NCBI GenBank assembly: GCA_020637675.1
Contig: JACKKD010000001.1
Coordinates: 806,001-870,000, forward strand
Direction: 5' to 3'
DNA length: 64,000 nt
Source: Paracoccaceae bacterium
GTDB taxonomy: Bacteria > Pseudomonadota > Alphaproteobacteria > Rhodobacterales > Rhodobacteraceae
Position numbers and translations under genes: made by a program. Each line of letters starts with the position of its first letter. The first letter of the stretch is position 1. The notes beneath the pieces were generated by a model, which worked only from the letters and a program-made list of their open reading frames with translations, searched no databases and was not told the DNA's origin. Positions 45,559 to 54,724 of the stretch are shown here, piece by piece.

Positions 45559-47310
45559 CTACTTCGCCCGAACGTAGCTTCCGGGCGCGTCCTCGATCGC
45601 CTTCAGACCGCCCTTTCCCGGCACCCGCGCCGGCACCGGCGCCGCAGGCGAATGCGCCTCGATCCAATCCGACCAGGCGGGCCACCAGGAGCCCTGGTGC
45701 TGCTCCGCCCCGGCGAACCAGTCCGCAGCCGAGGGCGGATAGTCGTCGCGCGTCCAGTAGCCGTATTTCGGCCGCGCCACGGGCGGGTTTATCACCCCGG
45801 CGATATGGCCCGATCCGCCGAGCACGAACTTCACCTCGCCGCCCAGAAGCTGGGTCGTCGGGTAGATCGAGGTCCAGGGCGCGATGTGGTCCTCCTTCGT
45901 CGCCAGCACGAAGAACGGAACTTCGATCCGCCCGAGGTCGATGGGCGTTCCGTCGAGCGTGATCTGCCCGGGCTGCCTCAGCCCGTTCTCGATGTAGATC
46001 TTCTCCAGATACCAGAGCAGCATCGCTGCCGGGAGCCGCGTGCTGTCGGCGTTCCAGAAGAGAAGGTCGAAGGCCGGCGGCTTCCGTCCCATCAGGTAAT
46101 TCATCACGTGGAACGACCAGACGAGGTCGTTTTCCCGGATCATCGAGAACATGTCCTGAAGGTGGTGGTTTTCGAGGTACCCCTTCTCCTTCATATGCGT
46201 CCTGAGAACCTTCAGCCGGTCGCGGTCGATGAAGACGCCGATCTCTCCCACGTCGGTGAAATCGACCATGGTGGCGAAGGTCGTGGCGGTGGCGATGCGC
46301 TTGTCCTTCCGCGCCGCGAGGAGCGCGACAGTCGCGGTCACGAGGATGCCGCCGATGCAGAAGCCGAGGATGTCGAACTTCTTCTCGCCGCTGTCCTTCT
46401 CCATCGCATCAAGGGCGGCGAGGGGGCCGAGCTTCATGTAGTCCTCGAAACTCAGTTCGGCATGTTCCTTCGTCGGGTTGACCCAGGAGATGAGATAGAC
46501 GCTGTGCCCCTGGCTCAGCATGTAGCGGACAAGGCTGTTCTCGGGCTTGAGATCGAAGATGTAGTATTTGTTGATCCACGGCGGCACGAAAAGCAGCGGG
46601 CGCTTCTTCTGCTTCTCGGTCAGGGGCGCATAGTGGATGAGCTGCATGAGCTTGTTCTGGTAGACGACCTTGCCGGGCGATGTCGCCAGATCGCGCCCTA
46701 CCTCGAAGGCGGTGGGGTCGTTGGTGGCGATGTCGAGCCGGCCCTGCCCGCGCTCGAGGTCCTCGACGAGGTTGCGGAAGCCCTCCAGCAGGCTCGCGCC
46801 CTCGGTCTCGAGGAAGCGCTCGCGGGCGGCCGGGTTGAGCGCGAGGAAATTCGTCGGCGCCAGCGCGCTCAGCATCTGCCTTGTGTAGAACTTCACCCGC
46901 AGCGCGTCCTTCGTGCCATCGGGCAGGGCTTTCAGGAACCGTTCCGTCGCGCGTTCCAGTGCAAGGTGCGAATCCCGCAGCCCCCGGGCGATCGGGTCGG
47001 CATCCCACTTCCGGTCGCGGAAGCGCTTGTCGGCAGCGCCTTGCCCTTCCCCCGCCCAGGCATCGCGCCAGGCCTTGGCCCAGTCCATCCAGGCGTTCTG
47101 GGCAAATTCGGTGACGGCGATGGGGTCCGACATCACCTCGGACCAGATCTTCAGGTAGGCGGACATGACCGAGTTGGCGTCGACGATGGAGAATTCGTCG
47201 CCCGTGGCCTTGGCGGCAGCGGCGACCTGGGACTGCGCCAGAACCGCCTGCGTCCGTGCCATCAGGTCGGACCATTCTTTCAGGCGGCTTCCCAGCGTGT
47301 CGACATCCAT
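45559..47310 (-). CDS. phaC: Class I poly(3-hydroxyalkanoate) synthase
   Basis: A 583-residue PHA synthase of class I size. The lipase-like box with the nucleophile is GFCIGG, C318, and the catalytic histidine lies in GGSGHIAG near the C-terminus; the general catalytic aspartate region is also present. It polymerises (R)-3-hydroxybutyryl-CoA on the granule surface, storing surplus acetyl-CoA from the pathways around it. The N-terminal 200 residues are the usual PhaC_N domain. No phaA, phaB, phasin or phaR gene is next to it in this window; the sdh operon lies upstream after 218 bases. Confidence 0.95.
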   Translation of the reverse strand: MDVDTLGSRLKEWSDLMARTQAVLAQSQVAAAAKATGDEFSIVDANSVMSAYLKIWSEVMSDPIAVTEFAQNAWMDWAKAWRDAWAGEGQGAADKRFRDRKWDADPIARGLRDSHLALERATERFLKALPDGTKDALRVKFYTRQMLSALAPTNFLALNPAARERFLETEGASLLEGFRNLVEDLERGQGRLDIATNDPTAFEVGRDLATSPGKVVYQNKLMQLIHYAPLTEKQKKRPLLFVPPWINKYYIFDLKPENSLVRYMLSQGHSVYLISWVNPTKEHAELSFEDYMKLGPLAALDAMEKDSGEKKFDILGFCIGGILVTATVALLAARKDKRIATATTFATMVDFTDVGEIGVFIDRDRLKVLRTHMKEKGYLENHHLQDMFSMIRENDLVWSFHVMNYLMGRKPPAFDLLFWNADSTRLPAAMLLWYLEKIYIENGLRQPGQITLDGTPIDLGRIEVPFFVLATKEDHIAPWTSIYPTTQLLGGEVKFVLGGSGHIAGVINPPVARPKYGYWTRDDYPPSAADWFAGAEQHQGSWWPAWSDWIEAHSPAAPVPARVPGKGGLKAIEDAPGSYVRAK

Positions 47311-47528
47311 CTCGGCAATCCTCCATGCGGCCGTCAGGGCAGTGGCCGCCCTCCGGGCAGGCCAAGCTTAGCGGCATCCACACCGGCCGTCTCGCGGATT
47401 TCGCAACCACGCGGGCCGCTTGGGCGTCGCGTCAACCACCGACCGCCCTCCGGCGACGTCCGTTCAGCCGCGGCGCGGGCCGAGGCCGGGTCCGCGCTTG
47501 CCGAGCCGGCGCGCACGGGCCGGGCGCC
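47311..47528. other. Intergenic region between phaC and sdhB
   Basis: These 218 bases should hold the phaC promoter. I see no clear -35/-10 pair, dyad or RNA fold. Confidence 0.4.
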
Positions 47529-48305
47529 TCAGACCACGCGCTCGACCATCAGCCGCTTGATCTCGGCGATGGCTTTCGCCGGGTTCAGCCCCTTCGGGCA
47601 GGTCTTGGTGCAGTTCATGATCGTGTGGCAGCGGTAGAGCTTGAACGGGTCCTCAAGCTGGTCCAGCCGCTCGCCCGTCGCCTCGTCGCGGCTGTCGATG
47701 ATCCAGCGATAGGCGTGCAGAAGTGCTGCCGGGCCGAGATAGCGGTCGCCGTTCCACCAGTAGCTTGGGCAGGCGGTGGAGCAGGACGCGCACATCACGC
47801 ATTCATAGAGCCCGTCGAGCTTCCTGCGGTCCTCGATCGACTGGCGCCACTCCTTCGCCGGACGGTTGGTCTTCGTCTCCAGCCAGGGCATGATGCTGGC
47901 ATGCTGGGCGTAGAAATGAGTCAGGTCGGGGATCAGGTCCTTGATGACCGGCATGTGCGGCAGCGGGTAGATCTTCACGTCGCCGGTGATCTCGTCAAGG
48001 CCGTAGATGCAGGCCAGCGTGTTGATCCCGTCGATGTTCATGGCGCAGGAGCCGCAGATGCCCTCGCGGCAGGACCGGCGGAAGGTCAGCGTCGGGTCGA
48101 TCTCGTTCTTGATCTTGATGAGCGCGTCCAAGACCATCGGGCCGCACTTGTCCATGTCGATGAAATAGGTATCGACCCGCGGGTTCTCGCCGGTGTCGGG
48201 ATCCCAGCGGTAGACCTGGAACTTGCGGACGTTCCGGCCCTCGGGCCGCGGCCAGGTCTTGCCGACCCGGACCTTGGAATTCTTGGGAAGCGTGAACTGG
48301 ACCAT
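47529..48305 (-). CDS. sdhB: Succinate dehydrogenase iron-sulfur subunit
   Basis: A 258-residue subunit of complex II. The [2Fe-2S] ligands are in CREGICGSCAMNI and the following C of LAC; the [4Fe-4S] and [3Fe-4S] ligands are in CVMCASCSTACPSYWW and CHTIMNCTKTCPKGLNP. It relays electrons from SdhA flavin to quinone at the membrane. It is the last gene of sdhCDAB, ten bases after sdhA. Confidence 0.98.
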   Translation of the reverse strand: MVQFTLPKNSKVRVGKTWPRPEGRNVRKFQVYRWDPDTGENPRVDTYFIDMDKCGPMVLDALIKIKNEIDPTLTFRRSCREGICGSCAMNIDGINTLACIYGLDEITGDVKIYPLPHMPVIKDLIPDLTHFYAQHASIMPWLETKTNRPAKEWRQSIEDRRKLDGLYECVMCASCSTACPSYWWNGDRYLGPAALLHAYRWIIDSRDEATGERLDQLEDPFKLYRCHTIMNCTKTCPKGLNPAKAIAEIKRLMVERVV

Positions 48306-48315
48306 CTTTGCCTCC

Positions 48316-50121
48316 TCAATACACCCGCGCCTTGGGCGCGATCTTCTTCAGGCTGATCCCGCCCTCGGCCTCGGTCGTCAGCGGATCGAGATGGACCGGC
48401 CGGTAGTCGAGCCGGACCTCCGCGCCCTCCACCCGCGCGAGCGAATGCTTGCGCCAGTTGGCGTCGTCGCGGTTGGGATGATCCTCGCTCGCATGCGCCC
48501 CGCGACTTTCCTTCCGCGCCTCGGCAGCCACGATGGTGGCGAGCGCGTTGGGCATGAGGTTCGTCAGCTCCAGCGTCTCCATCAGGTCGGAGTTCCAGAT
48601 CAGCGAGCGGTCGGTTACCTTGAGGTCGTCCATCTTGGCCGCGATGCGCTTCATCTTCTCCGCGCCCTCGGCAAGCGTCTTGTCCGTGCGGAAGACGGCC
48701 GCGTCGGACTGCATGGTCTTTTGCATCTCAAGCCGCAGCTCGGCGGTCGACAGGTTGCCCTTGGCGTGGCGGAGGCCGTCGAAGCGGGAAAGCGCCCTGT
48801 CCACCTCGCCAGTGTTCGTCGCGGGCACGGCACGGACACGGTCCACGACCTGCCCCGCCCGGATCGCCGCGGCGCGGCCGAAGACCACGAGGTCGATGAG
48901 CGAGTTGGAGCCGAGACGGTTCGCCCCGTGGACGGAGGCGCAACCCGCCTCGCCCACCGCCATGAGGCCGGGGAAGACGTTGTCGGGCTTGCCTGGCAGG
49001 GGATTCAGCACCTCGCCCCAGTAGTTCGTCGGGATCCCGCCCATGTTGTAGTGCACCGTCGGCAACACCGGGATGGGCTCCTTCGTCACATCGACTCCGG
49101 CGAAGATCTTCGCCGACTCGCTGATGCCCGGCAGCCGTTCGTGCAGCGTTTCGGGCGGCAGGTGGTTGAGGTGCAGGTGGATATGGTCCTTGTGCTCGCC
49201 CACGCCGCGCCCCTCGCGGATCTCGATGGTCATGCAGCGGCTGACCACGTCGCGCGATGCCAGGTCCTTGTAGGTCGGCGCATAGCGTTCCATGAACCGC
49301 TCGCCCTCGGAGTTGGTGAGGTAACCGCCCTCGCCCCGCGCGCCCTCGGTGATGAGGCAGCCGGCACCGTAGATGCCGGTCGGGTGGAACTGGACGAACT
49401 CCATGTCCTGCAAGGGCAGGCCCGCACGCGCCACCATCCCGCCGCCGTCGCCGGTGCAGGTGTGGGCACCCGTCGCCGAGAAATAGGCCCTGCCGTAGCC
49501 GCCGGTCGCCAGCACCACCATCTTGGCATTGAAGACATGGATCGTGCCGTCGTCGAGCTTCCAGGCCACCACGCCGGTGCAGGCGCCGTCGGTGATGACG
49601 AGGTCGATGGCGAAGTACTCGATGAAGAATTCCGCCTTCTGCTTCAGCGACTGGCCGTAGAGCGTGTGCAGGATCGCATGGCCGGTGCGGTCGGCGGCCG
49701 CGCAGGTGCGCTGCACCGGGGGGCCCTCGCCGAATTCGGTCGTATGACCGCCGAAGGGGCGCTGGTAGATCTTGCCCTCCTCGGTGCGGCTGAAGGGCAC
49801 GCCGTAGTGCTCGAGCTCGTAGACCGCCTTGGGCGCCTCCCGCGCGAGGTATTCCATCGCATCGGTATCGCCAAGCCAGTCCGAGCCCTTCACCGTGTCG
49901 TACATGTGCCACTGCCAGTGGTCCGGCCCCATGTTCGACAGGCTGGCGGCGATGCCGCCCTGTGCCGCCACGGTATGCGAGCGCGTCGGAAAGACCTTGG
50001 TGACGCAGGCTGTCCGCAGCCCCTGTTCGGCCATGCCCAGCGTCGCGCGGAGGCCCGCGCCACCGGCGCCCACCACGACCACGTCGTATTCATGCGTTTC
50101 GTAAGGATAAGCAGCGGTCAT
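48316..50121 (-). CDS. sdhA: Succinate dehydrogenase flavoprotein subunit
   Basis: A 601-residue flavoprotein. The FAD-binding GAGGAG motif is at residues 18-23, the covalent FAD histidine is H49 in RSHTVAAQGG, and the active-site FHPTG and ARGEGG segments follow. It oxidises succinate to fumarate in the TCA cycle. ATG 50121 gives the standard length; the open frame continues upstream through sdhD but is not coding there. It starts 11 bases after sdhD. Confidence 0.98.
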   Translation of the reverse strand: MTAAYPYETHEYDVVVVGAGGAGLRATLGMAEQGLRTACVTKVFPTRSHTVAAQGGIAASLSNMGPDHWQWHMYDTVKGSDWLGDTDAMEYLAREAPKAVYELEHYGVPFSRTEEGKIYQRPFGGHTTEFGEGPPVQRTCAAADRTGHAILHTLYGQSLKQKAEFFIEYFAIDLVITDGACTGVVAWKLDDGTIHVFNAKMVVLATGGYGRAYFSATGAHTCTGDGGGMVARAGLPLQDMEFVQFHPTGIYGAGCLITEGARGEGGYLTNSEGERFMERYAPTYKDLASRDVVSRCMTIEIREGRGVGEHKDHIHLHLNHLPPETLHERLPGISESAKIFAGVDVTKEPIPVLPTVHYNMGGIPTNYWGEVLNPLPGKPDNVFPGLMAVGEAGCASVHGANRLGSNSLIDLVVFGRAAAIRAGQVVDRVRAVPATNTGEVDRALSRFDGLRHAKGNLSTAELRLEMQKTMQSDAAVFRTDKTLAEGAEKMKRIAAKMDDLKVTDRSLIWNSDLMETLELTNLMPNALATIVAAEARKESRGAHASEDHPNRDDANWRKHSLARVEGAEVRLDYRPVHLDPLTTEAEGGISLKKIAPKARVY

Positions 50122-50132
50122 CGTGAGTTTCC

Positions 50133-50504
50133 TTAAAGCGCGAGCCGGATCAGCGCGTAAAGCCCGGTGGCGATGGTCGCGTAGGTGATGCAGACGACCG
50201 CGACGATCAGCGCCTTGCGCATGAAGCCGTGGGCATAATCCTCGATCATCATCTGCGCGCCGTGGCGGAAGTGGAGCATCCCTACCCAGAGCGTCAGCCC
50301 GGCGACGATCGCCGGAAACGGACGGCCGTAATATTCGACCACCGTCGCGTGATCGGCGCCGACAACCCGGCCGAAGGTGAAGATGAAGAGCGGCACGAGG
50401 ACGGCAAGGCCGACCGCGCTCATCTGCATGTACCAGTGATGCGCGGTTCCGGTCTTGGCGGAGCCGAGGCCGGCGGCGCGCTTGGCATCGGTGAGGTATC
50501 GCAT
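50133..50504 (-). CDS. sdhD: Succinate dehydrogenase membrane anchor subunit
   Basis: A 123-residue anchor with three hydrophobic helices and a likely heme-ligand histidine in LHFRHGAQMMIEDY, which also contains the family DY signature. With SdhC it binds heme b and quinone. It follows sdhC by 12 bases. Confidence 0.95.
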   Translation of the reverse strand: MRYLTDAKRAAGLGSAKTGTAHHWYMQMSAVGLAVLVPLFIFTFGRVVGADHATVVEYYGRPFPAIVAGLTLWVGMLHFRHGAQMMIEDYAHGFMRKALIVAVVCITYATIATGLYALIRLAL

Positions 50505-50516
50505 GTCCGCCCCCTT

Positions 50517-50906
50517 TCAGAGAATGGTGATGGTGATGAGGGCCAGCCCGACCGACCCGAGGATCACGCCCCAGCCGAGCCGCTCGGCGGTCGGAATGTC
50601 GAGCCCGCGGCCGCTGTCGAACCAGAGGTGCCGGAGCCCGGCGAGATAGTGGTACCAGACCGCCCAGATCGATCCTGCGAAGACGAGCTTGCCGATCCAG
50701 CTCCGCACCACCGCGTCGGCCACGGCGAAATACTCGGCACTCGTCGCCGCAGCGAGCAGCCACCAGACGATGAGAAGGGCGGCGGCGATCAGGGCGTTGC
50801 CGGTGATCCGCGTCAGGATCGAGCTGATGGAGGTGAGCTGCGGACGATAGTATGGCCCGATCATGAAAGGCGACAGCGGGCGCTTGCCCCGGTTGACATC
50901 GGCCAT
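50517..50906 (-). CDS. sdhC: Succinate dehydrogenase cytochrome b556 subunit
   Basis: A 129-residue subunit with three helices. RPLSPFMIGPYYRPQLTSISSILTRITG-like N-terminal residues are the Sdh_cyt signature, and the heme-ligand histidine is in YHYLAGLRHLWFD. It is the first gene of the sdh operon; GGGGGA precedes its ATG. Confidence 0.96.
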   Translation of the reverse strand: MADVNRGKRPLSPFMIGPYYRPQLTSISSILTRITGNALIAAALLIVWWLLAAATSAEYFAVADAVVRSWIGKLVFAGSIWAVWYHYLAGLRHLWFDSGRGLDIPTAERLGWGVILGSVGLALITITIL

Positions 50907-50960
50907 TTCGGTCCCCCTTTTTCTCGCGCCCGGCCGCGCAGGGGGGCGCCTTCGCCCTTC

Positions 50961-50988
50961 TCAATAGCGCAAATCCCGCCCATGTCAC
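50961..50988 (-). promoter_or_regulatory. Possible sdhCDAB promoter
   Basis: On the minus strand GTGACA (50988-50983, five of six to TTGACA) is followed after 16 bases by TATTGA (50966-50961). It lies about 55 bases before sdhC, and the paired GTGATCAC sites lie 57-86 bases upstream of this -35. Confidence 0.4.
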
Positions 50989-51044
50989 GCCGCGAATGGA
51001 CGAAATGCGCGGAATCGGTGCGCGTTAGCGTTAAAGTCGCGGTT

Positions 51045-51075
51045 TGTGATCACATGGAAAAAATTCGTGATCACA
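51045..51075. promoter_or_regulatory. Paired GTGATCAC palindromes upstream of sdhC
   Basis: TGTGATCACA (51045-51054) and CGTGATCACA (51066-51075) are separated by 11 bases, with centres 21 bp apart, two helical turns. The same arrangement occurs upstream of sucC. The proximal core is 139 bases before the sdhC ATG. It is not a CRP site, which would need six bases between TGTGA and TCACA. The binding protein is unknown. Confidence 0.75.
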
Positions 51076-51091
51076 CTTTCCAGTGCGCTGG

Positions 51092-51784
51092 TCACCGCTC
51101 GAAACGTGCGGGAATCGCCCCGGCCGGCAGCGCGGACACCGGCCGCTCCGTCTCGCGCCTGAGCTTGCGGCGCATCCGCTCCGGATACTCGTCATAGCTT
51201 TCGGCGGTCACGACGAAGGCGTTCGCGCCGGTCATGACGTTGCGGGCGAAATAATCCGGCAGCTCCGCGTCCTCGCCCCGGATCACGAGGGCATTGACGA
51301 CGATGGCGAGGCTGTCCATTTCCGCCCGGATTTCGCCGGGCTCCGTCCCCTCGTTGCTGCGCCCGTCCGAGGAGATGTCCATGACCCGCCGGCGGCAGGC
51401 GGGCGCCTGATCGAAGACGCCCATGCCGAAGGTCATCGCCTGCCCGATGGCGGTCGAGAACTCCGTCCAGACGCGCGGCACCCTCCTGATCCGCGCCGCA
51501 AGGGCTTCGACATCCTCGGGCCGCTCGATCCGCGTCCAGCCGACCGACAGTTCCTGCCGCGAAGCGCCCGTCCATTGCATCAGCGCGACCGCCGCCCCGG
51601 CCCTTACGAGCGCCTCGGTCACGACCCCGTCGCGCAGCCCCTCTGCCAGCCCCTGCATCTGCACCGCATATTCGCCCGAATCGACCGAGCCCGAGACGTC
51701 GACAGCGAGGAGGAGCGCAAGCTCGCATCCCGCCGCCGGGGCGGCGAGCACAGGGAGAAGACAGAGGGCAAGGACCCGGCGCAT
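51092..51784 (-). CDS. DUF1194 / von Willebrand factor A-like secreted protein
   Basis: A 230-residue protein with a signal peptide (VLALCLLPVLAAPAAGC) and a von Willebrand A-like domain whose metal-adhesion site is DVSGSVD near residue 28, with a later DISSDG. DUF1194 proteins have no known function. ATG 51784 is chosen because the signal peptide begins there, although the frame is open upstream. A Cys at the signal end could mark a lipoprotein, but the lipobox is not typical. Its 3' end is 16 bases from the paired GTGATCAC sites. Confidence 0.85.
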   Translation of the reverse strand: MRRVLALCLLPVLAAPAAGCELALLLAVDVSGSVDSGEYAVQMQGLAEGLRDGVVTEALVRAGAAVALMQWTGASRQELSVGWTRIERPEDVEALAARIRRVPRVWTEFSTAIGQAMTFGMGVFDQAPACRRRVMDISSDGRSNEGTEPGEIRAEMDSLAIVVNALVIRGEDAELPDYFARNVMTGANAFVVTAESYDEYPERMRRKLRRETERPVSALPAGAIPARFER

Positions 51785-51819
51785 GGGCAGAGCATAGCGC
51801 GCGGCCCGGGCGCGAGCGA

Positions 51820-52851
51820 TCACAAAGGCATCAAGGCCCAGTAGTCGAGGTCCAGAAGCACCTCGGGCCGGTATCTCCCCTCCGGGTCCCTTAGCGCGAA
51901 GGGCGCCGCGCCGTGCTTCACCGCGACCAGCCTGAGCCGGATCGCGCCGACGCCGGGCGCCGCGGTTTCGGCCTTGTCGAGCACCTCGGACCAGGCCCGC
52001 ACCGTGTCGCCCGCGAAACAGGGGCTGGCATGGGCGCCCGCGTTCAGCGCCACGAGCATCTGCGCATTCGCCAGCCCGTTGAAGCTGAGCCCCCGGGCGA
52101 GCGAGATCACATGCCCGCCATAGATCAGCCGCCGCCCGTCCTCGCGGTTCGTCGCGTCGAAATGAACCTTGGCCGTGTTCTGCCAGAGCCGGGTGGCCAG
52201 CATGTGCTCGGCCTCCTCGACCGTCACGCCGTCCACGTGGTCGATCTTCTCGCCCACCGCGTAGTCGCCCCAGCGGTGCGGCTCTCCGGCGAGTCCGAAG
52301 TCGTATCCCGTGAAGTCGAGCCCCTCGGGCAGCACCAGATCTGCGGGCGCCACGACCGGCTGGAGGACCGGCACCGCCGCTTCGGACGCCGGGGCGGCGG
52401 CGTCGCGCTTGCGGATCATCACCCAGCGGACGTATTCCAGCACGACCTCGTCGTGCTGGTTCAGTCCGCGCGTCCGGACCCAGACGACCCCCGACTTGCC
52501 GTTGGAGTTCTCCTTCACCCCGATCACCTGGCTTTCGGAGCGGAGTGTATCCCCCGGCCAGACCCGCTGGATCCAGCGCCCCTCGGCATAGCCGAGGTTG
52601 GCGACGGCGTTCAGGCTGATGTCCGGCACGGTCTTGCCGAAGACCGTGTGGAAGGCGATGAGATCGTCCATCGGGGCGGCCTTCAGGCCGCAGGCGCGGG
52701 CGAAGGCGTCCGAGGAATGGAGCGCGTGACGGGCGGGGTAGAGCGCGTGGTAGACCGCACGCTCGCCCCCCGAGACGGTCCGCGGCACAGCATGGGCGAT
52801 GACCTCGCCGACCTGATAGTCCTCGAAGAACCGGCCCGGATTGGTTTTCAT
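51820..52851 (-). CDS. mch: Mesaconyl-CoA hydratase (MaoC family)
   Basis: A 343-residue double hot-dog MaoC dehydratase. The size, the N-terminal RFFEDYQVGEVIAHA and the C-terminal hot-dog with the YGGHVISLARGLSFNGL block match the mesaconyl-C1-CoA hydratase of the ethylmalonyl-CoA pathway in Rhodobacter. It interconverts mesaconyl-CoA and beta-methylmalyl-CoA, allowing growth on acetate and other C2 units without isocitrate lyase. It is in a run with mcl2 and beside sdh, an order I recall from R. sphaeroides. Confidence 0.9.
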   Translation of the reverse strand: MKTNPGRFFEDYQVGEVIAHAVPRTVSGGERAVYHALYPARHALHSSDAFARACGLKAAPMDDLIAFHTVFGKTVPDISLNAVANLGYAEGRWIQRVWPGDTLRSESQVIGVKENSNGKSGVVWVRTRGLNQHDEVVLEYVRWVMIRKRDAAAPASEAAVPVLQPVVAPADLVLPEGLDFTGYDFGLAGEPHRWGDYAVGEKIDHVDGVTVEEAEHMLATRLWQNTAKVHFDATNREDGRRLIYGGHVISLARGLSFNGLANAQMLVALNAGAHASPCFAGDTVRAWSEVLDKAETAAPGVGAIRLRLVAVKHGAAPFALRDPEGRYRPEVLLDLDYWALMPL

Positions 52852-52884
52852 CGCTCTTCCTTCTGTCTTTGTCGCGGCGGGGCC

Positions 52885-53442
52885 CTAGCCGTAGGTCCCG
52901 AGGAACGGGTTGTAGCCGAGCCAGATATGGATGCCCGCGATCAGCCCGTAGAGGACGACCGCGATTGCAAGGGCGATCGCGTCGCCCCTGAGCCCGCCCG
53001 GCGCCGGCCGCGCCCATTCGCCCTGCGCATTGATCAGGAGAATGGACGCCACGGCCCAGAGGCCGAGCCCGCCGAAGAGCACGATCGACGCCAGATCGCC
53101 ATTGACCAGAAGATGCGCCACGGCCCAGACAACCACGCTCGTCAGCATCGGATGCCGCAGTCGGGCGCGAAGCCGCCCCTTGCTGTGCGACAGGCCGAAG
53201 AGAAAGAGCGCCACGAGCATCAGAAGGTCGGTCAGGTGCCCCATCCCCGGCAGGGGCGTGTAGACGGGCTCGACCTCGGCCCGCCGGTAGCCGATCACCA
53301 TGAGGATGAGCGCGGCGAGCGAGAGCACGGTCACGGCCATCTTGCCCGGCATCTCGCCCATCCGCGCCCTGAGACCGGGGGCGAGGCGCTTGAACAGGTG
53401 CGCGGCGACCCAGAGAATGAGGCCGAGAACCAGGATCTGCAT
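52885..53442 (-). CDS. NnrU family membrane protein
   Basis: A 185-residue polytopic protein with five or six hydrophobic helices and the NnrU features HLTDLLMLVALFLFGLSHSKGRLRARLRHPML and AHLLVNGD. NnrU was named in nitric-oxide metabolism, but NnrU/MddA-like proteins are widespread and several are methyltransferase-like. ATG 53442 is the natural start after a 40-base gap from mcl2. Its link with the ethylmalonyl-CoA genes is positional. Confidence 0.88.
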   Translation of the reverse strand: MQILVLGLILWVAAHLFKRLAPGLRARMGEMPGKMAVTVLSLAALILMVIGYRRAEVEPVYTPLPGMGHLTDLLMLVALFLFGLSHSKGRLRARLRHPMLTSVVVWAVAHLLVNGDLASIVLFGGLGLWAVASILLINAQGEWARPAPGGLRGDAIALAIAVVLYGLIAGIHIWLGYNPFLGTYG

Positions 53443-53482
53443 TGCGAAATCTCCCTGACCGAAACGCGGGCAGAGCCTTTCC

Positions 53483-54358
53483 CTATTTCGCGCGCTCCGC
53501 AATGGCTTCCGCGCGGGCAAGCGCCTGGCGGGCGGTCGCGACATGCAGGTTCTCGACGATCCGCCCGTCCACCACGGCGACACCCTGCCCCGCTGCCTTC
53601 GCTTCCTCGAAGGCCGCGATCTGGCGGCGGGCGAGGTCGATTTCGGCCTCCGACGGCGCGAAGGCCGCGTTGGCGATGGCAAGCTGCGCCGGATGGATGA
53701 GCGTCTTGCCGTCGAAGCCCATGTCGCGGCCCTGCTCGCATTCCGCCATCAGCCCCGCCTCGTCCTTGAAGGCGTTGTAGACTCCATCGACGATGATCCG
53801 GCCGTAGGCCCTGGCGGCCAGAAGGCAGAGCCCGAGCCCCGCCTGCATCGCGAGCCGGTCCTGCCGGAATCGGCTGCCGAGTTCCCGGGCGAGGTCGTTC
53901 GTGCCCATCACCATGCCCTCCAGTCGCGGATGCGCGGCGATGGCGGCGGCATTCAACATGCCGAGCGCGGTCTCCATCATCGCCCATAGCGGAATGTCGG
54001 GCACGAGCGCCGCCACCGTATCGAGATCGGCGGGGGATGAGACCTTAGGAACGAGAATCGCATCGACCATAGCGCCCGCCCGGATCGCTGCGGCGAGGGC
54101 GATTGCATCCTCGCGCCCCCAGTCGGTGTCGAGCCCGTTCACCCGCACGATCCGCGCCCGCCCGCCAAAATCGGCCTCGGCCAGCACCCGCGCGAGGAGC
54201 GCGCGGGCATTCGCCTTCTCGTCCGGCGCCACGGCATCCTCGAGGTCGAAGATGATCGCATCGCAGTCAAGTTCGCGGGCCTTGTCCAGCGCACGCTCCT
54301 TCGAGCCGGGGATGTAGAGCACCGAACGATAGGGGCGCGGGCGAAGGGCGGCGACCAT
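53483..54358 (-). CDS. mcl2: CoA ester lyase family, (3S)-malyl-CoA thioesterase-like
   Basis: A 291-residue HpcH/HpaI-CitE TIM-barrel protein. RSVLYIPGS at the N-terminus, the magnesium-binding FDLEDAVAPDEK and MMETALGMLNAAAI segments, and GKTLIHPAQ are present. The length and CitE-type N-terminus fit the malyl-CoA thioesterase (Mcl2) of R. sphaeroides better than the longer malyl-CoA lyase Mcl1. It would hydrolyse (3S)-malyl-CoA to malate, feeding mdh, whose gene is nearby. Family assignment is firm; thioesterase versus lyase activity is inference. Confidence 0.87.
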   Translation of the reverse strand: MVAALRPRPYRSVLYIPGSKERALDKARELDCDAIIFDLEDAVAPDEKANARALLARVLAEADFGGRARIVRVNGLDTDWGREDAIALAAAIRAGAMVDAILVPKVSSPADLDTVAALVPDIPLWAMMETALGMLNAAAIAAHPRLEGMVMGTNDLARELGSRFRQDRLAMQAGLGLCLLAARAYGRIIVDGVYNAFKDEAGLMAECEQGRDMGFDGKTLIHPAQLAIANAAFAPSEAEIDLARRQIAAFEEAKAAGQGVAVVDGRIVENLHVATARQALARAEAIAERAK

Positions 54359-54568
54359 CGGGAATCTCCTCGCAACATTATTGCGTCAAAGACCACAGTG
54401 GCGGCACTTTCGGCAAGAGCTATTTGCCGCAACGCAGAAACCCCCGACCCTCACCGTGCCTGCAAGGCTCCCGCGGGGGCTCCGTCGCCACCGCGCGCGC
54501 TCCGTTCACCGCATCTTCGCCGCCCGGCCGCAGCATCGCCTCGCCCCACGAAACAGCGGAAACGCCCC

Positions 54569-54724
54569 ATGCAGCAGAAACTCTTCGCCCTCTCGCTCGG
54601 CTTCGCGGTCCTCATCCTCGCCACGCACCACTCCTTCGCGGCGGTTCCGCCGCAAACCGGCGCGCCGGCCGGGACGTGGATCGGGATCGCCAACGCAGAT
54701 ACCGTGGCGGCCTTTGGTCCCTAG
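54569..54724 (+). CDS. Possible small exported protein
   Basis: A 51-codon frame with a clear signal-peptide profile: basic start MQQK, hydrophobic LFALSLGFAVLILAT, then AAVPP. The mature part would be about 25 residues. The ribosome site (GCGGAAAC) is weak and the last four bases overlap the convergent TauE/SafE gene. Short proteins of similar N-terminal pattern occur in Rhodobacteraceae, from memory. It could also be a chance frame. Confidence 0.45.
   Translation: MQQKLFALSLGFAVLILATHHSFAAVPPQTGAPAGTWIGIANADTVAAFGP

Noticed and set aside
47334..47516. 60-codon minus-strand frame upstream of phaC
   Set aside because: Ala/Arg/Gly/Pro-rich composition, no ribosome site and no family resemblance.
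45652..47637. 661-codon plus-strand frame antisense to phaC
   Set aside because: Shadow of phaC, whose catalytic motifs are intact on the minus strand.
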